A stretch of 52,098 bases of DNA from an uncultured Collinsella sp. Its GTDB lineage: Bacteria > Actinomycetota > Coriobacteriia > Coriobacteriales > Coriobacteriaceae. The notes under the pieces were generated by a model. That model was not told where the DNA came from. It was given only the letters and a program-made list of their open reading frames with translations, and searched no databases. Location: assembly GCA_937995345.1 (NCBI GenBank), contig CALKKS010000035.1:1-52098 (forward strand), in the 5' to 3' direction. Shown here piece by piece: positions 14,956-23,238 of this stretch (its first letter is position 1; each line of letters opens with the position of its first letter). The position numbers and the translations under genes were made by a program.

Positions 14956-16467
14956 TTAGCGGTAAGACACAGACTGCTGCGAATCCTTGACGACTACGTC
15001 GTGAGCTCCGCCTTCGACGATCGAGGTCGAGCTGACCAGGGTCAGGCGTGCCTTTTCCTGGAGCTCGGGGATCGAGAGGGCACCGCAGTTGCACATCGTG
15101 GACTTGACCTTGTAGAGCGTGCCGCCCACGCCGTCCTTGAGGGAGCCAGCGTAGGGAACGTAGGAATCGACGCCCTCGACGAAGCTGAGTTTCGCAGCAC
15201 CGCCTAGGTCGTAGCGCTGCCAGTTGCGGGCACGTGCAGAACCCTCGCCCCAGTACTCCTTCATGTACTGGCCGTTGACGTTGACGCGCTCGGTCGGGCT
15301 CTCGTCAAAGCGAGCGAAGTAGCGGCCCAGCATCATAAAGTCGGCACCCATGGCAAGGGCGAGCGTCATGTGGTAGTCGTAGACGATGCCACCGTCGGAG
15401 CACACGGGCACGTAGACGCCGGTCTCCTCATAGTACTCGTCACGGGCGCGGCAGACGTCGATCAGCGCGGTGGCCTGGCCACGGCCGATGCCCTTGGTCT
15501 CGCGGGTAATGCAGATGGAACCGCCGCCGATACCGACCTTGATGAAGTCGGCACCGCAGTCGGCCAGGAAGCGGAAGCCCTCGGCGTCGACGACGTTACC
15601 GGCACCGACCTTGACGTCCTCGCCGTAGTTGGCGCGGATCCACTCGATGGTGCGCTTCTGCCACTCGCTGAAGCCCTCGGAAGAGTCGATGCACAGGACG
15701 TCGGCACCGGCCTCGATGAGCAGCGGCACGCGCTCGGCATAGTCGCGGGTGTTGATACCGGCGCCGACCATGTAGCGCTTGTCGCCATCGAGCAGCTCGT
15801 TGGGGTTGGTCTTGTGGCTGTCGTAGTCCTTGCGGAAGACGATGCCCATGAGGTGATCGTTGTCGTCGACGATGGGCAGGGCGTTGAGCTTGTTGTCCCA
15901 GATGACGTCGTTGGCAACCTTGAGGCTGATGTTCTTGTCGCCCACGATGAGCTGCTCACGCGGGGTCATGAACTCGGAGACCTTCTTTTGGTGGTCATCG
16001 CGGCTGGGGCGATAGTCACGGCTGGTGACGATGCCCAGGAGCTTGCCCTTGGGAGTGCCGTCGTCGGTGACCGGCATGGTGGAATGACCGGTCTTCTCCT
16101 TGAGCTCGATGACCTGCTCCATGGTCATATCGGGGGTCAACGTGGAATCGGACTGGACGAAGCCGGCCTTGTGATCCTTGACGGCCTTGACCATAGCGGC
16201 CTCGGACTCGGGGGTCTGGGAACCGTAGATGAAGGACAGGCCGCCCTCGGTAGCGAGCGCGACACCCATGTCGACGCCCGAGACGGACTGCATGATGGCG
16301 GAAACCATGGGGATGTTCAGGGTGATTGCCGGCTTCTCACCGCGCTTGAAGCGGGTTAGCGGCGTCTTAAGAGAGACGTTGTTGGGGATGCACTGCGAGG
16401 ACGAATAACCAGGGACCAGCAGATACTCCGAAAACGTGTGGGACTCACCGGGAAAGAACGTAGCCAT
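14956..16467 (-). CDS. guaB: IMP dehydrogenase, Tritrichomonas-like type
   Basis: Oxidises IMP to XMP with NAD, the first committed step of GMP synthesis. The 503-aa protein has two CBS domains at about 100-220 inserted in the TIM barrel. The catalytic loop is GIGGGSICITRETKGIGRGQ with Cys319, instead of the usual GPGSICTTR...GVPQ. The mobile-flap dyad is Arg418-Tyr419 in ARNWQRYDLGG. Length, numbering and long stretches match the IMPDH of the protozoan Tritrichomonas foetus as recalled, including Lys310 and Glu431, positions linked there to mycophenolic-acid insensitivity. The gene is monocistronic, between leuS and a divergent ModE-like gene. The start follows AAAAAGGAGAAAC. Confidence 0.96.
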   Translation of the reverse strand: MATFFPGESHTFSEYLLVPGYSSSQCIPNNVSLKTPLTRFKRGEKPAITLNIPMVSAIMQSVSGVDMGVALATEGGLSFIYGSQTPESEAAMVKAVKDHKAGFVQSDSTLTPDMTMEQVIELKEKTGHSTMPVTDDGTPKGKLLGIVTSRDYRPSRDDHQKKVSEFMTPREQLIVGDKNISLKVANDVIWDNKLNALPIVDDNDHLMGIVFRKDYDSHKTNPNELLDGDKRYMVGAGINTRDYAERVPLLIEAGADVLCIDSSEGFSEWQKRTIEWIRANYGEDVKVGAGNVVDAEGFRFLADCGADFIKVGIGGGSICITRETKGIGRGQATALIDVCRARDEYYEETGVYVPVCSDGGIVYDYHMTLALAMGADFMMLGRYFARFDESPTERVNVNGQYMKEYWGEGSARARNWQRYDLGGAAKLSFVEGVDSYVPYAGSLKDGVGGTLYKVKSTMCNCGALSIPELQEKARLTLVSSTSIVEGGAHDVVVKDSQQSVSYR

Positions 16468-16567
16468 GTTTCTCCTTTTTCCATGCGACCGGTCGGCTGC
16501 AGGCCTCGTAGGACCCAGCCCAACCTTGGGCGCCCAATACTGGGGAAGTATCTTAGCGCACTTTGAC

Positions 16568-16576
16568 TGCTACAAT
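16568..16576 (+). promoter_or_regulatory. possible extended -10 promoter for the ModE-like gene
   Basis: TGCTACAAT at 16568-16576 is a good extended -10 element about 85 bases before the ModE-like start. No good -35 is seen at standard spacing. The 193-bp gap between guaB and this gene must hold divergent promoters, but the guaB one is not clear. Confidence 0.35.
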
Positions 16577-16660
16577 GCATGATTTAAGAAGAGCACACGA
16601 GGGTTTGACGCAGGCTTTGCGTTTGCCCAGCAAACACTTTAGCGGGGAGACGTGGAGCGC

Positions 16661-17005
16661 ATGGAGTACAAGACGACGGCAAAATTGGTCATTCAAGCGT
16701 GCGACAAAGACCTGCCGGGCGTCTTCGGCCACGGTTGCGTCTTGCTGCTGCAGGGCATCGCGCGCGAGCACTCGCTCAACCGCGCCGCCAAAAGCATGGG
16801 CATGGCGTATTCCAAGGCCTGGCGCATCGTGAACGAGGCCGAAGGACAGCTGGGCTGCAAGCTCATCGAGCGCGACGGCGCCCGCGGATCATCGCTCACC
16901 CCCGCCGGCGAGCGCGCCATTGAGGTCTATGAAACGCTGCAGGCCGAAATCAACGAGGTCATCGCCGCGAAGGCCGACACCCTCATCGCCAGCATTAACG
17001 CGTAA
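16661..17005 (+). CDS. ModE-type winged helix-turn-helix regulator (N-terminal domain only)
   Basis: The 114-aa protein has the LysR/ModE-like DNA-binding fold: GCVLLLQGIAREHSLNRAAKSMGMAYSKAWR is split by the HTH, then NEAEGQLGCKLIERDG and GSSLTPAGERAIEVYE form the wing and dimer helix. It lacks the molybdate-binding TOBE domains of full-length ModE, so ligand sensing is doubtful. ATG at 16661 is preferred with GGGGAG 11 bases upstream; an in-frame GTG at 16652 is an alternative. The gene is single and divergent from guaB. No molybdate transport or molybdopterin gene is in the window, so its target is unknown. Confidence 0.85.
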   Translation: MEYKTTAKLVIQACDKDLPGVFGHGCVLLLQGIAREHSLNRAAKSMGMAYSKAWRIVNEAEGQLGCKLIERDGARGSSLTPAGERAIEVYETLQAEINEVIAAKADTLIASINA

Positions 17006-17069
17006 TGGGCTTTTAGGGACTGATTTTTAGTCCGCCGCACTCACGAATTAAGGCGCGCGCCACAAAATG

Positions 17070-17207
17070 GGCCCATCTACTACGTTTAGCTGAATACCCT
17101 CGACCATACCGAAAATCGTGATAATAAAACCGCTGGTAGACGGCTTGCTTGTTTTTAAAAATAGCCGGTATGGCCGACCCCTAGGGGTTAAACGTAGTAG
17201 ATAGGCC
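17070..17207. repeat. 138-bp hairpin element with 14-bp perfect terminal repeats
   Basis: ATCTACTACGTTTA (17075-17088) and its exact reverse complement (17189-17202) are flanked by a further GGCC/GGCC pair (17070-17073, 17204-17207). A second nested pair, TCGACCATACCG (100-111 of the 17,0xx block) and CGGTATGGCCGA (17166-17177), has one mismatch. The loop region is AT-rich with a run of T then A (17151-17161). It fills the gap between two convergent genes and has no coding potential that looks real. It could be a MITE-like element, a bidirectional terminator or a small structured RNA. Confidence 0.75.
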
Positions 17208-17233
17208 GTTTTCGTGGCACAGGCCACGATGAG

Positions 17234-18226
17234 CTACCTTCGGAGGGCGTTGTCGAGAGTAGCCGCCACCTGAAGGGGGTCGTCGGTGCCGGCGAAGAGA
17301 CGGATGGTACTCCCCTGCTTGCCTCGCGGGGCCGAGAGACGTGTTGTTGCGCCGCCGGCGGGCGATGTGCGGAACTCATCCGGAAGCATGCTGAAGAATT
17401 CGCCCGCGGTACGTCCCATCAGGTCGAACTCCACAGCTGGACCAAAACCGTGCTCGAGGATGCCCGTCGCGACGACGTGATCGGGATGCGAGGTCAGCCC
17501 GGGATAGCGCACGTTGCACACCATCTCGTTCGCGGCCAAATATTCAGCCAGCGCGCGGGCGCGATCGAAGTGCGCCTGCATGCGGGCATCGAGCGAGGAC
17601 AGTCCGCGTTCCAGCACCCCGGCCTCATCGGCGGACAGATTGAGTGCAGGCAAACCGCAACCCTCGAGCAACGCATGCGCGCATTCGGCGGCGGCGTCCA
17701 CGCGGTGGCGTTTAAGCTGTGAGCGTGCGACCGACGCTGCCACGAGCTTGCGCGGAGCCTCGCCGGCGCCCAAGCGATCGAGCGCTTCGAGCGATAGCAC
17801 GGCGCCTAGATGCAGCGGGTCACATCCAAAAACGCCAGCCACCGTGTTGTCAACGATGAGCAGAGTGTGCATCTCACGGGCCGCGCGACCCAGAGCGCGC
17901 AAATCGGGCACACGCAGGCCAAAGCCGCCGATCGAGTTCACAAGCCACCACAGGTGCAGTCCCTCGGCATCAAATGAAGCATCAAAGCCCTGGGACGCAG
18001 CGGCAAACGCCGCAACCGAAGGCTCCTCCACCATCACAGCACCGCAGCCGTCGAGGCCGCACGCAAACGCATCGGCAAAGTCATCGGCAAATACAACCAA
18101 GCGGTCACCGGGTCGCACAATCCCCAGCTGCGACAGCGCCGCCGGCACATGAGAGGCCGCAACCAGTCGCGCCTCGCGCGCGCCGGCCCTTGTAACCCAA
18201 GCCTCTTCTAGCTGCTTTACGCCCAT
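17234..18226 (-). CDS. degenerate Cys/Met-metabolism PLP-family protein lacking the Schiff-base lysine
   Basis: The 330-aa protein is recognisable as a transsulfuration-enzyme (MetB/MetC) family member. It has LLIVDNTVAGVFGCDPLHLGA (120-142 region, the VDNT motif), NVRYPGLTSHPDHVVATGIL, GFGPAVEFDLMG and STIRLFAGTDDPLQVAATLDNAL, all in the expected order. The usual GADIVVHSATKYLGGH segment with the PLP lysine is replaced by GAVLSLEALDRLGAG, with Arg151 at the Lys position. The substrate-proximal N-terminal Tyr/Arg motifs are not evident either. It is therefore probably not a PLP enzyme. The start at 18226 is supported by GAAGGGAC; a TTG at 18250 is the alternative. A terminator separates it from scrB. 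Confidence 0.75.
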   Translation of the reverse strand: MGVKQLEEAWVTRAGAREARLVAASHVPAALSQLGIVRPGDRLVVFADDFADAFACGLDGCGAVMVEEPSVAAFAAASQGFDASFDAEGLHLWWLVNSIGGFGLRVPDLRALGRAAREMHTLLIVDNTVAGVFGCDPLHLGAVLSLEALDRLGAGEAPRKLVAASVARSQLKRHRVDAAAECAHALLEGCGLPALNLSADEAGVLERGLSSLDARMQAHFDRARALAEYLAANEMVCNVRYPGLTSHPDHVVATGILEHGFGPAVEFDLMGRTAGEFFSMLPDEFRTSPAGGATTRLSAPRGKQGSTIRLFAGTDDPLQVAATLDNALRR

Positions 18227-18242
18227 GCGGCACCGTCCCTTC

Positions 18243-18284
18243 AAAAACAAAAACCCATGATGCGAGTGTTCCCCGCATCATGGG
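18243..18284 (-). terminator. intrinsic terminator downstream of scrB
   Basis: A perfect 11-bp stem CCCATGATGCG/CGCATCATGGG (18254-18264, 18274-18284) is followed on the minus strand by TTTTTGTTTTTG. It ends the scrA-scrB transcript 39 bases past the scrB stop and overlaps the start region of the next gene. Confidence 0.9.
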
Positions 18285-18322
18285 CAACGGCAGCAGTATA
18301 GCCCCGACGGGCAGGCGCTCGC

Positions 18323-19855
18323 CTAAATGCTGAGCGCGTGAAAGTTCACGTTCGCACCAGCAGCGTCAACGGACACGCCATAGGCCTCGGGGTAGATGCG
18401 CGTCGAGAACACGAGCGCACCGTCATTGACGAACACCTCGACCGACGAAACATCGCCAACAATGCGCACGTTGCGCACCTCGTCGACGGGCTCCCAGCGC
18501 ACCGTGCGCCCACAGCCGGCAGAAGCGCGCGATTCATTCACAAAGCGCATCTCAAAGCGCGCGGGCAGCTCGCCTTCGGCCGGCAGGAACGAAAGCAAAA
18601 GCTCGCCATCAACGGTCGCGGCAAACGCACCGTCAACGCCATCGACCCTAACGTCAAAGCAGGTATCGCCGGCAACCTCCAACGTGCCCTCCCCCACGCT
18701 CACCGAGACATAATGATGCTCAATCTCGCGCGCCGGCTGCTGCAACACCACGCCGTCGGCACCAACCGTAAGCTCGCGCGGCACCGTCATGCAGTGCTGC
18801 CAGCCCGCCACCAGCGTAGGCGCATTGCCATAGGTCGGCTCATCGGGCATGCCCATCCAGCCAATCAGAATGTGACGACCGTCCTCGGCGACAAACTCTT
18901 GCGGCGCGTAGAAGTCAAAGCCGGCATCCCACAGGCGAAACGTGCCAAGCTCATACTCGCCAGCGCCATCGGCAATGTCACCGCTAAACGGCATATAGCC
19001 TGCGGCATACACATTGCCGCGATCCCAGTGACCACCTTCAAGACCCTGCGGCGAGAAGGACAGGAACTTCGCAGGTACGTCTCCATCCGCCTCGAGCTCA
19101 AGGTAGCCCGGGCACTCCCACATAAAGCCAAAACGCTCGGGCGTCGACACGCGATTCTCGAGCTCCCAGCTCAACATGTCGCGCGAGCCATACACCAAGA
19201 TCTCGCCCACATCGCGCCCGGCGCCCTCGCCGTGCATGGCGCAAAAACGACTCTCGACATGCGGCCCGTCAACGCGACGACGCGCTCCCAGCACCATGTG
19301 GCAGCGGCCGTCCGCATCGCGCCACACCTTGGGATCGCGCACATGGCAGGTCAAATCCTCGGGATAATCCTCGGACGCCAGCACCACGCGCTTGGCACCA
19401 AACGTCTGGCCGTCGGTGCTCTCAACATAAATGGTATCGGCACGGCGGCCCGTATTGACGTAATCGTACGTCCCATCCGCATCGGAAAGCTTAACGTTGC
19501 CCGTATACAACACGCGAATGCGGCCATCCTCGGCAAGCGCAGAACCGGAATACACACCATGGCAATCGAACGGCTCGTCGGGCAGCAGCGGCGCGCCCAC
19601 GTAATCCCAGGTCATCAGATCGCGGCTCGTGGCATGGCCCCAAGCTTTTACACCACCCTCGACATCAAACGGCGCATACTGAAAATAGGCATGGAACACG
19701 CCACCTGCCTGGCAAAGACCGTTGGGATCGTTGAGCCAGCCCGCCGGCGGCATAAGGTGAAAGCGCTGGCCGTACGCGCCGTGGCCACATTCAGTGGCAG
19801 CCGCCTCAACGGCGGCAACGAGCTTTGCCAGGTCGCGACCAAGTGCATTAGACAT
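18323..19855 (-). CDS. scrB: sucrose-6-phosphate hydrolase, GH32
   Basis: Cleaves sucrose 6-phosphate, the product of the PTS, to glucose 6-phosphate and fructose in the cytoplasm. The 510-aa protein has the GH32 triad: WLNDPNG (nucleophile Asp43), RDPKVW (173-178, Asp transition-state stabiliser) and WECPGY (acid/base Glu247). A C-terminal beta-sandwich domain starts near residue 370. There is no signal peptide, consistent with an intracellular enzyme. It lies 107 bp after scrA on the same strand. GH32 enzymes can also act on fructooligosaccharides, but the adjacent PTS IIBC and LacI regulator favour sucrose 6-phosphate. Confidence 0.95.
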   Translation of the reverse strand: MSNALGRDLAKLVAAVEAAATECGHGAYGQRFHLMPPAGWLNDPNGLCQAGGVFHAYFQYAPFDVEGGVKAWGHATSRDLMTWDYVGAPLLPDEPFDCHGVYSGSALAEDGRIRVLYTGNVKLSDADGTYDYVNTGRRADTIYVESTDGQTFGAKRVVLASEDYPEDLTCHVRDPKVWRDADGRCHMVLGARRRVDGPHVESRFCAMHGEGAGRDVGEILVYGSRDMLSWELENRVSTPERFGFMWECPGYLELEADGDVPAKFLSFSPQGLEGGHWDRGNVYAAGYMPFSGDIADGAGEYELGTFRLWDAGFDFYAPQEFVAEDGRHILIGWMGMPDEPTYGNAPTLVAGWQHCMTVPRELTVGADGVVLQQPAREIEHHYVSVSVGEGTLEVAGDTCFDVRVDGVDGAFAATVDGELLLSFLPAEGELPARFEMRFVNESRASAGCGRTVRWEPVDEVRNVRIVGDVSSVEVFVNDGALVFSTRIYPEAYGVSVDAAGANVNFHALSI

Positions 19856-19962
19856 AGAACGTCCCTTTCAAATCTAAGATGTGGCGGCACCAACCGGGGA
19901 CGCCAAATACAAACGGGAAAACCCGCAGGCACACAAGCCCGCGGGCACTCCCAACGAAATAC

Positions 19963-21363
19963 TTAAGCCTGCTCAGCCGTCTTGGGCTCATCCTTGTACA
20001 AAACAAACGAGATGGCAAAGGACACAAGCGCGGCAACCGCGAACATAATGGCATACTGCACAGGCTGGGCCAGGCACAGCAGGATACCGAAGATGCCGGT
20101 AACGCCGGTACCCGAAGCCGCAAGCGAGGTGAGCGCGCAGACCAGGGCACCGCAGCCACCGCCGATGCAGCCGGCGATGAAGGGCTTAAAGAAGCGCAGG
20201 TTCACACCAAAGATAGCCGGCTCGGTAATGCCCATGAAGGCGGACAGGGCCGAAGGAAGCGCCAGACCCTTGATCTTGGCATCGCGGGTCTTAAAGGCAA
20301 CGGCGAGCGCGGCGCCACCCTGGGCGATGTTAGCGGCACTGGCGATGGGCAGCCAATAGGTCACGCCGTACTGAGCAAGCTGGCCCAGGTCGATGGCGGT
20401 GTACATCTGGTGGATGCCGGTGACGACCGTGGGGGCATAGAACAGACCGACGATAAAGGAGCCGATACCAAACGGCAGGGTGAGCAGGGCCTGAATCAGG
20501 CCGAGAACGGCGTTCTCCGCCCACACAAAGACAGGGCCGACGGCGATGAGCGTCACAAGCACGGTCACGAACACGGAGACGAGCGGGGTGACAAAGAGGT
20601 CGAACATCTCGGGAACGATCTTGTGCAGGCGCTTCTCCAGGAAGGCCAGGATCGCACACGCGATAACGATGGGGATAACATGGCCCTGATAACCAACCCA
20701 CTCAAAGCTGTACACGTCGGGGATGACGGTGACCATGGTCTGCACGCCCTCGGAGGCAACCGTGTAGGCACTCTGCAACGAGGAGTTGATGAACGCGCCA
20801 CCGACAACGGCGCCAAGGTACGGGTTGGCGCCGAAGGCCTTGGCCGCAGAGTAGCCGATCAGGATCTGCAGGATGCCAAAGGACGTTCCCGAGACCAGGT
20901 CGGCAATCTTGTAGATGCAGTTATTGGTATCGAGCGCGATAAAGCCGTTGGAAGCCATAAAGTTGAGGGCACTCATAATACCCAGCAGCAGGCCCGAGGC
21001 CACGATGGCGGGAATGATGGGGACAAAGATGTCGCCGAGCACCTTAATGGCGCGCATAAAGATATTCTGCTGCTGCGCCGCGGCCTCCTTGACCTCTGCC
21101 TTGGAAGCAGCACTGATGCCGCCGAGGGCGATGAACTCGTCATAGACTTTGTTGACGGTTCCGGTGCCAAAGATGATCTGCAGCTGGCCCTGGGCCTCAA
21201 AGACGCCTTTGGCGCCGTCGATGTTCTCGATGGCCCCCTTGTCGACCTTGGCGTTATCGGCAATCACCAGACGCAGGCGCGTGGCGCAGTGCGCGGCCGA
21301 AACGACATTGTCGGCACCGCCGATATTGTCGAGCACCTCTTGGGCAGATTTGCGGTAGTCCAT
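19963..21363 (-). CDS. scrA: PTS system sucrose-type EIIBC
   Basis: Membrane permease that takes up and phosphorylates a beta-fructoside, probably sucrose. The 466-aa protein starts MDYRKSAQEV at an ATG preceded by GGAAAGGGAAG; a longer frame start is not needed. The N-terminal IIB domain has the phosphorylated Cys26 in AAHCATRLRL. The glucose-type IIC domain with about ten hydrophobic helices follows from residue 105. There is no IIA domain, so an EIIA-Glc-like partner must be supplied elsewhere. Two LacI-type operators lie in its promoter region, 56-95 bases upstream. Confidence 0.93.
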   Translation of the reverse strand: MDYRKSAQEVLDNIGGADNVVSAAHCATRLRLVIADNAKVDKGAIENIDGAKGVFEAQGQLQIIFGTGTVNKVYDEFIALGGISAASKAEVKEAAAQQQNIFMRAIKVLGDIFVPIIPAIVASGLLLGIMSALNFMASNGFIALDTNNCIYKIADLVSGTSFGILQILIGYSAAKAFGANPYLGAVVGGAFINSSLQSAYTVASEGVQTMVTVIPDVYSFEWVGYQGHVIPIVIACAILAFLEKRLHKIVPEMFDLFVTPLVSVFVTVLVTLIAVGPVFVWAENAVLGLIQALLTLPFGIGSFIVGLFYAPTVVTGIHQMYTAIDLGQLAQYGVTYWLPIASAANIAQGGAALAVAFKTRDAKIKGLALPSALSAFMGITEPAIFGVNLRFFKPFIAGCIGGGCGALVCALTSLAASGTGVTGIFGILLCLAQPVQYAIMFAVAALVSFAISFVLYKDEPKTAEQA

Positions 21364-21411
21364 GACTTCCCTTTCCTTCAGCGGGCGTTTTCGCACCCGG
21401 TCATCTTTGCA

Positions 21412-21458
21412 CTTATACTGTAATCGTTTTCAGTTTCATATAGCTGTAATCGTTTTCA
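21412..21458 (-). promoter_or_regulatory. scrA promoter region with two LacI-family operators
   Basis: Two identical 14-bp sites, TGTAATCGTTTTCA, lie at 21419-21432 and 21445-21458, 26 bp apart, with the central CG typical of LacI/GalR-family operators. A -10-like TATAAG on the minus strand (21412-21417) directly abuts the first site, with ATGAAA 16 bp upstream as a weak -35. Binding here would block scrA-scrB transcription. The divergently placed regulator is encoded next door but in the same orientation. Confidence 0.82.
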
Positions 21459-21545
21459 TATACCGGCGAACGGTAGCATTGAGCCGGTGAAGGGTTGTTT
21501 TGGATAAACAACAGTGGTCTAGGGGCAGCAGTGGACGCCCAAAAC

Positions 21546-22526
21546 CTAGACATTCATGAGCTGATGACCAAGTTTGAGCGTTCGCAGGCCGCCCTCCCCT
21601 TCCACGCCATCGAGCGTGTCGAGCAACATGTTGGTAGCCTCCACGCCACTGGTCAGGTAACCATAATGCACGGTGGGGATGCCGCCCGTCAGGGCACGCA
21701 AAAAGGCGTTGTCACCAAAGCCACTCACGCGACGCACACCCTCGCCTGTGCCGCGCACCTCATCAAGGGCACGCAAGGCACCGGCAGCCATGGTATCGGT
21801 CGCGCAGGCGATAAACGAAACATCCGGCACTTCGCCCAGCAGCTCGCGCGCGGCGTGATAGCCCGAATCGAGCGTGAACGAGCCACGTCGAATCAGGTTG
21901 GGATCGAGCGCGACCCCCGCGGCCAGCAAACCCGCCTCAAGGCCGCGACGACGATCGTAACCAGCCGCGCGGTCCTCTTCGGTAACGCCGATGTAGGCAA
22001 TCTTGCCGTCGACACGCCCCGCAAGCGCATGACCCAGCTCGTAGGCTGCCTCGTAATCGTCATGGTAGACGCAGGCCGCGCCCTCGACGTTTTGTCCGAT
22101 CAGCACAATGGGCACGCGGCATGATGCAATAGCCGCACGATGTTCGTCGGTAATCATGGTTGCAACCAGCACGATGCCGTCAACCGGTTGGTTCTGGAAC
22201 AAATCGAGGTACTCGAGCTCGCGCTCGGCAACGTTGTCGGTATTCGCGAGCAACATCTGGTACCCGCGGCGACCGAGCACCTGACCGATACCCGCAGTAA
22301 TGCGGCTCACGGATTCCGAGTTGATCTTGGGCACGATGACGCCGATGAGCTTGGTGGAGCCGGTGCGCAGCGCGCGGGCCTGGTTGGACCGCACGTATCC
22401 GGTCTGCTCGATTGCCCGTTTAATGCGCTCGGCTTTATCGGCCGAGATATATCCACCGTTGAGATAACGCGAGACCGCAGCGTTCGAAACGCCCGCCAGC
22501 TCAGCGACATCCTTCATACGTACCAA
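21546..22526 (-). CDS. scrR: LacI-family repressor of the sucrose genes
   Basis: The 326-aa regulator has the N-terminal LacI helix-turn-helix MKDVAELAGVSNAAVSRYLN and hinge helix, then a periplasmic-binding-protein-like sensor domain (GVIVPKINSESVSRITAGIG, DGIVLVATMI, RRVSGFGDNAF). The upstream TTG has AGGGG at good spacing; an in-frame ATG nine bases further in (22517) is the alternative start. It lies upstream of scrA on the same strand. The paired operators in front of scrA make it the likely local repressor, released by a sugar or sugar phosphate. Confidence 0.9.
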   Translation of the reverse strand: MVRMKDVAELAGVSNAAVSRYLNGGYISADKAERIKRAIEQTGYVRSNQARALRTGSTKLIGVIVPKINSESVSRITAGIGQVLGRRGYQMLLANTDNVAERELEYLDLFQNQPVDGIVLVATMITDEHRAAIASCRVPIVLIGQNVEGAACVYHDDYEAAYELGHALAGRVDGKIAYIGVTEEDRAAGYDRRRGLEAGLLAAGVALDPNLIRRGSFTLDSGYHAARELLGEVPDVSFIACATDTMAAGALRALDEVRGTGEGVRRVSGFGDNAFLRALTGGIPTVHYGYLTSGVEATNMLLDTLDGVEGEGGLRTLKLGHQLMNV

Positions 22527-22569
22527 AAAGCACCCCTGACAACGAATTCACAAGCACCATGATACCCAA

Positions 22570-23235
22570 CTATCCGTGGTACTCGCCGTTGTACTGGATG
22601 AGCGTTAGGTCCTCGACGCCATCGAGCGCGCGAATGGCATCTGCGTACGGCATATCCACGCCGTCCGAGAACACCTCCACGGCCATCTCCACCTTGTCAC
22701 CGCGCATGGTCTTGGACTTCACCGTAAACTTGGTGCGCCCAAATGCACGCACGATGTCGTCGCCGGTGGTCTGGCCCGTGTAGTGGATAACCATCATGTA
22801 CACGCGCGCCTTGTCCTGGTGGCTCGCGAAGCCGGCAATCATCACCACGATCACCACTGCCGTGAGTCCTACGAGCGCATACATACCGGCTCCCGCCGTA
22901 ATGCCCGTGGTAATGGACCAAAACAGATACAGCAGGTCGAGCGGGTCCTTGACCGCCGTACGGTAACGAACGATGGACAGAGCACCGACCATACCGAGCG
23001 AGATGACCACGTTGGTCGAGATCGCGAGCGTGACCATACAGGTGAGCACGCACATGCCCACGAGCGTCACGGCAAAACTGCGAGAATACACCACGCCGGT
23101 AAAAAAGCGCTTGTACACGCAATAGATCAGGATGCCCATGGCGAGCGCCACGAGCAGCGACAGGCCGATCTTGGCAGGGTCGACCTGACCAAACGCCTCC
23201 AAGACGGAGTTCTTAAAAAAGTCCCTGGTGCTCAT
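22570..23235 (-). CDS. DUF4956 membrane protein
   Basis: The 221-aa protein has about four hydrophobic helices (residues 23-45, 53-75, 76-92, 110-135) and a soluble C-terminal domain. The conserved-looking segment GALSIVRYRTAVKDPLDLLYLFWSI is the recognisable DUF4956 core. Its biochemical role is unknown. It is the last gene of the Pel-type operon, 3 bp after the VTC-domain gene. DUF4956, VTC and CotH genes are commonly neighbours in Gram-positive genomes, so a membrane partner of the VTC/CotH proteins is a reasonable inference. Confidence 0.9.
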   Translation of the reverse strand: MSTRDFFKNSVLEAFGQVDPAKIGLSLLVALAMGILIYCVYKRFFTGVVYSRSFAVTLVGMCVLTCMVTLAISTNVVISLGMVGALSIVRYRTAVKDPLDLLYLFWSITTGITAGAGMYALVGLTAVVIVVMIAGFASHQDKARVYMMVIHYTGQTTGDDIVRAFGRTKFTVKSKTMRGDKVEMAVEVFSDGVDMPYADAIRALDGVEDLTLIQYNGEYHG

Positions 23236-23238
23236 GGT

